Assembly (NCBI GenBank): GCA_034430835.1
Contig: DAOUDX010000041.1
Location: 1 to 17,806 of the forward strand
Direction: 5' to 3'
Origin: JAFGED01 sp034430835
GTDB lineage: Bacteria; Chloroflexota; Anaerolineae; B4-G1
Length of the DNA: 17,806 bases
In this document: in pieces, positions 12,515-17,806 of the stretch
Layout: every line of letters starts with the position of its first letter
How positions within the stretch are numbered: the stretch's first letter is position 1
The notes under the pieces: generated by a model
What the model saw: only the letters and a program-made list of their open reading frames with translations
Told to the model about the DNA's origin: nothing
Database searches by the model: none
Translations under genes and position numbers: made by a program

Positions 12515-14089
12515 ATGGATGAAAGCGGGGTTGGTACTCAAGATTCCATTATCGTTTTCGACACGACGCTGCGCGATGGGGAGCAGTCGCCCGGCGCGGC
12601 GATGAACGTGGACGAGAAACTAGAGATCGCTCGCGCGCTGGAAGAGATGGGGGTGGACGTCATCGAGGCGGGTTTCCCTATCTCCTCGCCGGGCGATTTC
12701 CGTGCCGTGCAGCGCCTCTCGCAAGAGATCCGCAACTGCACCATCTGCGGCCTGACGCGCGCCAACAAGAAGGACATCGACGTAGCAGTCGAGGCAGTGC
12801 AAGACGCCGCACGCCCACGGATTCACACCGGGCTGGGTGTCTCCGACGTGCACATCGAGCACAAGCTGCGCACCACCCGTGAGGGCGCGATGGAGATGGG
12901 CGTAGAGGCGGTCAAGTACGCCAAGAAGTACGTGGAGGACGTCGAGTACTATACCGAGGACGCCGGCCGCGCCGACCCTGAATATCTCTACCGCGTGCTG
13001 GAGGCCGTCATCGACGCCGGGGCCACCGTGGTGAACATCCCCGACACCACCGGCTACAGCACGCCGACCGAGTTCGGGGCGCTGATCGCGGGCATCAAGA
13101 ACAACGTGCCCAACATCGACAAGGCCGTCATCTCCATCCACTGCCACAACGACCTGGGGATGGCCACGGCCAACACGCTGGCCGGCGTGCTCAACGGCGC
13201 GCGGCAGGTGGAGGTGACCGTCAACGGCATCGGCGAGCGGGCGGGCAACACGGCAATGGAGGAGGTCGTCATGGCGATCAAGACCCGCCGCGACGTCTTT
13301 GGGCTGACCACGCACATCAACGCCAAGCATTTCTACTCCATCAGCCGTCTGGTGAGCGAGCTGACGGGCATCCCGGTGCAGCCCAACAAGGCCATCATCG
13401 GGGCCAACGCCTTTGCCCACTCCTCCGGTATCCACCAGGACGGTGTGCTGAAGGAGCGCACCACCTATGAGATCATCGACCCCCGCGACGTGGGCGCGCC
13501 CGATTCGGCCATCATCCTCTCGGCGCGGTCGGGCCGTCACGGGCTGCGCCACCGGCTGGCCGAGCTGGGCTACACGCTGGACGGAGACACGTTCGAAAAG
13601 GTCTACGAGCGCTTTCTGGAGGTGGCCGACCGCAAAAAGACGGTGGACACCCGCGACCTGGAGGCCATCGTCTCCGATGAGGCTGGGATGTACTTTGAGG
13701 AGACCTACCACTTGGATCAGGTGCAGGTCAGTTGCGGCAATCTGAGCATCCCCACGGCCACCGTGCGCATCACCGGGCCGGAGGGGGAGATATTCTGCGA
13801 CGCCGACCATGGCACCGGGCCGGTGGATGCCATCTACCGCGCCATCAACCGCGTCATCGGCGAGCCAAACGAGCTGATCGAGTTCTCCGTGCAGGCGGTG
13901 ACCGAGGGCATCGACGCCGTGGGCCGGGTGACCATCCGCATCCAGGCCGACGATGGCGGCAAGGACACGCGCTGGGTGTTCAGCGGCCATGGCGCAGACA
14001 CCGACATCGTCGTCGCCAGCGCCAAGGCGTACATGTTCGCGTTGAACCGGCTGATCGCCGCCCGGCGCGAGGCGGCTAGCCGGCAGTAG
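12515..14089 (+). CDS. leuA: 2-isopropylmalate synthase
   Basis: A 524-residue enzyme that condenses acetyl-CoA with 2-oxoisovalerate, the committed step of leucine synthesis. The TIM-barrel catalytic domain opens with VFDTTLRDGEQSPGA (R20, D21) and has SIHCHNDLGMATAN (H209, H211, metal ligands) and NGIGERAGNTAMEEVVMAI. The region IGANAFAHSSGIHQDGVLK and the C-terminal LeuA allosteric domain (from about 390) are present, so leucine feedback is likely. I prefer ATG 12515 (GGAGG 9 nt upstream) over TTG 12509. Just upstream, AGAGATT is repeated (12470-12486). It follows the ABC gene by 36 nt and is the first leu gene. Confidence 0.96.
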   Translation: MDESGVGTQDSIIVFDTTLRDGEQSPGAAMNVDEKLEIARALEEMGVDVIEAGFPISSPGDFRAVQRLSQEIRNCTICGLTRANKKDIDVAVEAVQDAARPRIHTGLGVSDVHIEHKLRTTREGAMEMGVEAVKYAKKYVEDVEYYTEDAGRADPEYLYRVLEAVIDAGATVVNIPDTTGYSTPTEFGALIAGIKNNVPNIDKAVISIHCHNDLGMATANTLAGVLNGARQVEVTVNGIGERAGNTAMEEVVMAIKTRRDVFGLTTHINAKHFYSISRLVSELTGIPVQPNKAIIGANAFAHSSGIHQDGVLKERTTYEIIDPRDVGAPDSAIILSARSGRHGLRHRLAELGYTLDGDTFEKVYERFLEVADRKKTVDTRDLEAIVSDEAGMYFEETYHLDQVQVSCGNLSIPTATVRITGPEGEIFCDADHGTGPVDAIYRAINRVIGEPNELIEFSVQAVTEGIDAVGRVTIRIQADDGGKDTRWVFSGHGADTDIVVASAKAYMFALNRLIAARREAASRQ

Positions 14090-14110
14090 CGGGCGTCGGG
14101 AGAAGGAAAT

Positions 14111-14872
14111 GTGACAGAGCCATACGAGATACTGTCTACGCTATACGATAGCGCTGGATGGGGGGCCTTTGCCGAGGATATGGCCGACCGGGTATTGGCG
14201 CTGGCAGCAGAGCACGACCTGGGCGAGATTCATCACATCGTGGACGTGGCCTGTGGCACCGGCGTCGCTGCGGCCAAGTTTGCCGCGGCCGGCTATCGAG
14301 TCACGGGCGTGGACCGCTCGCCGCAGATGCTGGCTCAGGTCCGCCAGCGAATCGCCGAGGCAGAGCTGCCAGGGGTCAAGCTGGTCGAGGCCGACATGCG
14401 CAATTTCGCCCTCGACGAGCCGGCCGACCTCGTCACCTGTATGTACGACAGCCTCAACTACCTGCTGGAGGAGACGGACCTGCTGGCCGCGTTCCGCTAC
14501 GCCGCGACCGCGCTGCGCGGCGGCGATCTCTACGTCTTCAACACGAACACGGTCTTTGGCCTGGCGGAGGGTTGGGGCAGCCGCGATTTTATCCGTTGGG
14601 ATAGCGACGACTGCTTCATCGTCAGCCGCACACGCTGGGACTATGAGAGTTTGACCAACACGTTGGTCTTTCACGGGTTTATCCGGCGGGAGCAGTTGTG
14701 GGAACGGTTCACCGAGACTCACGTCCAGCGAGGCTATCCCGTGGCGACGATACGGGCGTTGTTGGAACAGGCTGGTCTGGCGGTTCTGACCGTCTGCGAT
14801 CCCTTCGCCGAAGGCGCGGTCGAGCCGGGGCCAAAGACGAGCCGCGCGCTGGTCGTAGCGCGAAAAAACTAG
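14111..14872 (+). CDS. class I SAM-dependent methyltransferase, substrate unknown
   Basis: A 253-residue protein with methyltransferase motif I VDVACGTGVAAAKFAAAGYR (44-63), the acidic ribose-binding residue in GVDRS (D68), ADMRNF, and motif IV-like DLVTCMYDSLNYLLE. The C-terminal half (FNTNTVFGLAEGW, WDYESLTNTLVFHGFIRRE) resembles the broad family of small-molecule methyltransferases. The start is GTG 14111, with AAGGA 5 nt upstream. It begins 21 nt after leuA stops, so it is co-transcribed. No link to leucine synthesis is known to me; annotation beyond the fold is unsafe. Confidence 0.85.
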   Translation: MTEPYEILSTLYDSAGWGAFAEDMADRVLALAAEHDLGEIHHIVDVACGTGVAAAKFAAAGYRVTGVDRSPQMLAQVRQRIAEAELPGVKLVEADMRNFALDEPADLVTCMYDSLNYLLEETDLLAAFRYAATALRGGDLYVFNTNTVFGLAEGWGSRDFIRWDSDDCFIVSRTRWDYESLTNTLVFHGFIRREQLWERFTETHVQRGYPVATIRALLEQAGLAVLTVCDPFAEGAVEPGPKTSRALVVARKN

Positions 14873-14920
14873 GCATTTCTTTGCAGAACTGCCGGAGATA
14901 TCTGAGGAGGAAAAGGGACA

Positions 14921-15664
14921 ATGAAGCAATTCTGCGTGACGACGGCTATGGGCAAACGCATCATCGGGAAAGGGATGGCGGTTCATCCCGACGTCCGGCG
15001 CGTGCTGGAGAAAGGCACCCTGGTCATCATCGCCGGCACGACAAACGGCTACGTGGCCGAGGAGATCCTCAAGTCCCTAGGGCAAGCCGAAGGGTTCTCG
15101 CGCGTGGGGTTCCGGCGCGGCGTGACGGTGGCCCCGGGGGCCAAGGTCGCTCAGATCGATTTTCCCGGCGACGTGGTCATCGCCAACAGCCAGCGGCAGC
15201 AGGGCAAGACCATCTTTGACGTCGCCGGCGACCTGCGAGAGGGCGACGTGATCCTGAAAGGCGCCAACGCCTTCGACGCCGAGGGCCACCCTGCCGTGCA
15301 GATCGGCCACCCGCAGGGCGGGACGATCCTGGCGGCGCTGCCGGCAGTGATCGGTCAGCGGGCGCGGCTGATCGTACCTGTGGGCCTGGAAAAGCGCGTG
15401 CTTGAGCCGGTGACCGATCTGGCCGAGCAGTGCAATGCGCCGGGCGCTGCAGGCCCGCGCCTGTTTCCCTTCCCCGGCGAGGTCTTTACCGAGCTGGACG
15501 CCATCCGGCTGCTGACCGGGGCCGAAGCCTACCTCATCGCAGCGGGCGGCATCTATGGGGCCGAGGGCGCTTACTGGCTCGGCGTCAGCGGCAGCGACGA
15601 GCAGGTGCAGGCCGCGGCAGAGCTGATCAAGTCGGTGGCCGACGAGCCACCCTGCGAAGTCTAG
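14921..15664 (+). CDS. conserved protein of unknown function inside the leu cluster
   Basis: A 247-residue protein I do not recognise functionally. Visible features: MKQFCVTTAMGKRIIGKGMA at the start, a hydrophobic strand-turn GTLVIIAGTTNGYVAEEIL (32-50), then EGDVILKGANAFDAEGHPAV and GHPQGGTILAALPAVIGQRA RLIVPVGLEKRV in the middle, and ELDAIRLLTGAEAYLIAAGG IYGAEGAYWLGVSG near the end. The Gly-rich turns and alternating hydrophobic strands look like an alpha/beta fold with nucleotide or cofactor loops. There is no signal peptide or membrane helix. GAGGAGG lies 10 nt before the ATG. Its place between leuA and leuC suggests a metabolic role, but this is only context. Confidence 0.8.
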   Translation: MKQFCVTTAMGKRIIGKGMAVHPDVRRVLEKGTLVIIAGTTNGYVAEEILKSLGQAEGFSRVGFRRGVTVAPGAKVAQIDFPGDVVIANSQRQQGKTIFDVAGDLREGDVILKGANAFDAEGHPAVQIGHPQGGTILAALPAVIGQRARLIVPVGLEKRVLEPVTDLAEQCNAPGAAGPRLFPFPGEVFTELDAIRLLTGAEAYLIAAGGIYGAEGAYWLGVSGSDEQVQAAAELIKSVADEPPCEV

Positions 15665-15672
15665 TACGTTTT

Positions 15673-15733
15673 GCCACGAATTGCACGAATTTCACTAATT
15701 TTCTAATTCGTGTCAATTCGTGAAATTCGTGGC
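15673..15733. repeat. long imperfect palindrome of CACGAATT units before leuC
   Basis: GCCACGAATTGCACGAATTT pairs, after a short loop, with GTCAATTCGTGAAATTCGTGGC on the other side, giving an imperfect stem of about 28 bp over 61 nt. CACGAATT/AATTCGTG is repeated in each arm. It fills most of the 91-nt gap before leuC and ends 22 nt before the start, without a T-run. It is AT-rich, unlike the flanking genes, and looks like a dispersed repeat that could also act as an RNA processing or stability element. Confidence 0.7.
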
Positions 15734-15755
15734 GGAGTAGTGAGGAGAAGAACCA

Positions 15756-17090
15756 ATGGGACATACGCTAGCTGAAAAGATCATCGGCGCGCACGTGGTG
15801 GACGAATACCCCCCTTTCATCCCCCCTATTAGGGGGGACAGGAGGGGGATCGCGCCGAGGAAGGTACGGCCAGGCGACCTGGTCGAGGTGGCGGCGGACG
15901 TGGTGCTGGCCAACGACATCACTGCCCCCATCTCGCTGCGCGAGTTCGACAAGCTGGGCGTGGATAGCGTGTTCGACACCGAAAAGATCGTGCTGGTGGC
16001 CGACCACTTTGCGCCCAACAAGGACATCAAGTCGGCGCAGCAATGTCTGGCCATGCGTCAGTTCGCGCGGGAGAAGGGCGTGGTCAACCACTTTGACGTG
16101 GGGCAGATGGGGATCGAGCACGTGCTGCTACCGGAGCAGGGGCTGGTGCTGCCGGGCGACCTGATCGTGGGCGCCGACTCGCACACCTGCACCTACGGCG
16201 CGCTGGGGGCGTTTGCCACCGGCATGGGCTCGACGGACATCGCCGTGGCCATGGCGACGGGCATCGTGTGGCTGCGTGTGCCGCAGACCATGCGCTTCGT
16301 CTACACCGGGAGCTTGCAGCCGTGGGTCGGCGGCAAGGACCTGATCCTGTACACCATCGGGCAGATCGGCGTGGACGGCGCGCTCTATCGGGCGATGGAG
16401 TTCACCGGGCCGGTAGTGAGCCAGCTTTCGATGGCCGGGCGGCTGACCATGTCCAACATGGCCATCGAGGCGGGGGGCAAGGCGGGGCTGTTTCCAGTGG
16501 ATGATACAACCCGTGCTTACGTGGACAACGCGCAAATGCGCGCACGGGCCAAGCGGCCCTACACCGTCTACGAGGCCGACGCGGACGCGGACTATGTGCA
16601 GGTGATCGAGATCGACGTGAGCGAGATGGAGCCGCAGGTCGCCTTCCCGCACCTGCCGGAGAACGCGCGCCCGGTGAGCCAGGCCGGCGACGTCAAGATC
16701 GACCAGTCCGTCATCGGCTCGTGCACCAACGGGCGGCTGGAGGACCTGCGCGTCGCCGCCCAGATCCTGCGCGGCAGGAAGGTGCATCCCGACGTGCGCT
16801 GCATCATCCTGCCCGGCACGCAGACGGTCTATCTGGAGGCGCTGCGTGAGGGGCTGATCGAGACCTTTATCCTGGCAGGCGCGGCGGTCAGCACCCCCAC
16901 ATGCGGCCCCTGCCTGGGCGGCCACATGGGCGTCCTGGCCGAGGGAGAGCGAGCGGTGAGCACGACAAATCGCAACTTTGTGGGCCGCATGGGTCATCCC
17001 GAAAGCGAGGTCTACCTGGCCGGGCCGGCGGTGGCGGCAGCATCGGCGGTCACCGGAACCATCACAGCACCGCAGGAGGTGGCGAAATGA
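15756..17090 (+). CDS. leuC: 3-isopropylmalate dehydratase, large subunit
   Basis: A 444-residue aconitase-family subunit that, with LeuD, isomerises 2- to 3-isopropylmalate. The 4Fe-4S ligands are C323 (GSCTNGR), C383 and C386 (TCGPCLGG). GADSHTCTYGALGAFATGMG (about 140-160) and ANDITAP are conserved. Its length and motifs fit the short LeuC/homoaconitase-type subfamily shared with archaea and thermophiles; the flanking leu genes favour the leucine role. GAGGAGAAG precedes ATG 15756. An oddity: where relatives pass quickly from EKI..AHAG to V.PGDLV, this protein has about 17 extra residues (EYPPFIPPIRGDRRGIAPR) encoded by a palindromic repeat. It overlaps leuD by 4 nt. Confidence 0.95.
   Translation: MGHTLAEKIIGAHVVDEYPPFIPPIRGDRRGIAPRKVRPGDLVEVAADVVLANDITAPISLREFDKLGVDSVFDTEKIVLVADHFAPNKDIKSAQQCLAMRQFAREKGVVNHFDVGQMGIEHVLLPEQGLVLPGDLIVGADSHTCTYGALGAFATGMGSTDIAVAMATGIVWLRVPQTMRFVYTGSLQPWVGGKDLILYTIGQIGVDGALYRAMEFTGPVVSQLSMAGRLTMSNMAIEAGGKAGLFPVDDTTRAYVDNAQMRARAKRPYTVYEADADADYVQVIEIDVSEMEPQVAFPHLPENARPVSQAGDVKIDQSVIGSCTNGRLEDLRVAAQILRGRKVHPDVRCIILPGTQTVYLEALREGLIETFILAGAAVSTPTCGPCLGGHMGVLAEGERAVSTTNRNFVGRMGHPESEVYLAGPAVAAASAVTGTITAPQEVAK
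15808..15850. repeat. C/G-rich palindromic repeat inserted in frame in leuC
   Basis: CCCCCCT-ATT-AGGGGGG (15821-15837) is a perfect 7-bp hairpin flanked by outer CCCCCCTTTCAT and ACAGGAGGGGG arms that also pair. It encodes the unusual YPPFIPPIRGDRRGI segment of LeuC. A similar hairpin is at 8-28. Confidence 0.75.
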
Positions 17091-17599
17091 AGTTGACGCG
17101 AACAATCTGTTCGGGCAGGGTGTGGAAATACGGCGACAACGTCGATACCGACGCCATCATCCCGGCGCGCTACCTGAACATGTCGTTGCCGGAGGAGCTG
17201 GCGGAGCACTGCATGGAGGACATCGACGCGGGCTTTGCGGGGAGCGTGCAGCCCGGCGACATCATCGTGGGCGGGGACAACTTTGGCTGCGGCTCGTCGC
17301 GCGAGCACGCGCCACTGGCGATCAAGGGCGCGGGCGTCTCCTGCGTGATCGCCAACAGCTTTGCGCGCATCTTTTACCGCAACGCCATCAACATCGGCTT
17401 GCCGATCCTGGAATGTCCCGAGGCGGTGGCGGAGACGGAGAAGGGCGACGAACTGACCGTCGATCTGACCGCGGGCACGATCACCAACGCGCGCACGGGC
17501 AAGACCTACCGCACGTCGCCGCTGCCCGAGTTCGTGATGGGGATCGTGGAAGCGGGCGGGCTGGTGCCCTATACGCGGGAGCGGCTGCAGGGGAAGTAA
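17087..17599 (+). CDS. leuD: 3-isopropylmalate dehydratase, small subunit
   Basis: A 170-residue swivel-domain partner of LeuC. VWKYGDNVDTDAIIPARYL (12-30) and FGCGSSREHAP (66-76) are the signature motifs; the latter forms part of the substrate site. The variable loop after PARYL (NMSL) is the segment that helps set substrate choice between isopropylmalate and homoaconitate relatives. The short length matches the archaeal-type LeuD, agreeing with the LeuC subfamily. ATG 17087 overlaps the leuC stop (ATGA), with AGGAGG upstream. leuB does not follow within the window. Confidence 0.95.
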   Translation: MKLTRTICSGRVWKYGDNVDTDAIIPARYLNMSLPEELAEHCMEDIDAGFAGSVQPGDIIVGGDNFGCGSSREHAPLAIKGAGVSCVIANSFARIFYRNAINIGLPILECPEAVAETEKGDELTVDLTAGTITNARTGKTYRTSPLPEFVMGIVEAGGLVPYTRERLQGK

Positions 17600-17651
17600 T
17601 CAGCGACATAAACAGCAGTTAGCGCGCGCAATGGCCAGAGGAGAATGACAA

Positions 17652-17744
17652 ATGGTGAATGCAGGAGCAGAGACATCTAAACTAACCAGTTACCTAGGGG
17701 GTTCCCCCAAAAAGTTGTACCACTTGGAGCTGTGTTTATTGTGA
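17652..17744 (+). CDS. possible 30-aa ORF after leuD, maybe a truncated gene
   Basis: AGAGGAG lies 8 nt before ATG 17652, a strong ribosome site, yet the ORF stops after 30 residues (MVNAGAETSKLTSYLGG, then SPKKLYHLELCLL). The peptide matches nothing I know. Within it, GGGGG-TT-CCCCC (about 17697-17708) and the near-palindrome AAGTTGTACCACTT may mark the end of an inserted element that cut a longer gene. Bases 17745-17806 show nothing else recognisable. Confidence 0.3.
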   Translation: MVNAGAETSKLTSYLGGSPKKLYHLELCLL

Positions 17745-17806
17745 TCCTCTGGAAGTGTTCTGAGAGCACCCTGGCCACCAGTGGTTGGTCAAGCCAGCCC
17801 AAGGAA

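Noticed and set aside
12620..13990. 456-codon minus-strand frame opposite leuA
   Set aside because: Antisense to a well-conserved LeuA; the predicted peptide is His/Asp/Val repeats without domain features.
17695..17715. Intrinsic terminator for leuD (GGGGGTTCCCCCAAAAAG)
   Set aside because: The stem is only 5 bp and is followed by A, not T, on the coding strand; it also lies within a short ORF.

Overview
The window is a GC-rich bacterial chromosome segment dominated by branched-chain amino acid (BCAA) biosynthesis. The gene set and the several families of short GC-rich palindromes scattered between and inside genes suggest an uncultured Chloroflexota (Anaerolineae-like) bacterium. That placement is an inference from gene types and repeat style; no rRNA or marker alignment was possible.

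Left part (1-6145). A visibly AT-richer gene (171-1004, +) encodes a protein with a C-terminal PD-(D/E)XK nuclease-like motif. It converges on a minus-strand run read from right to left: a broken COG2521-type methyltransferase (6145-5322), NAD-dependent DNA ligase ligA (5267-3132), and the alpha and beta subunits of a thiamine-diphosphate 2-oxoacid dehydrogenase E1 (3085-1030). LigA carries three in-frame insertions made by copies of a short palindromic repeat.

Centre (6146-7154). About 1 kb holds no normal gene but carries a regulatory region. Two related promoters (TTGATA/TTGACA, 16 nt, TATAAT) are each followed by a tiny ORF rich in Val/Leu/Ile codons. The first is joined directly to a gutted acetolactate synthase remnant. 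The second is followed by a GC hairpin. A third BCAA-rich leader ORF follows, with a hairpin ending in TTTT, just before ilvB. In units 2 and 3 the segment right after the leader stop codon is complementary to the hairpin's left arm and loop, and the paired bases differ between units in a compensating way. This is the signature of ribosome-mediated attenuation. Here it occurs as a tandem, partly duplicated array, and it is the most interesting feature of the window.

Right part (7155-17599, all +). ilvB-ilvN-ilvC, a cupin gene, a ModF-like twin ATP-binding protein, leuA, a methyltransferase, a conserved protein of unknown function, leuC and leuD follow in one direction with mostly short gaps. 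IlvBN and IlvC make the dihydroxy acids of the Val/Ile/Leu route; LeuA and LeuCD start the leucine branch. ilvD, leuB and ilvE are not in the window. Palindromic repeats have entered coding sequence here too, in the linker of the ABC protein and in the N-terminus of LeuC. The last 200 bases hold only a possible 30-residue ORF and small palindromes.
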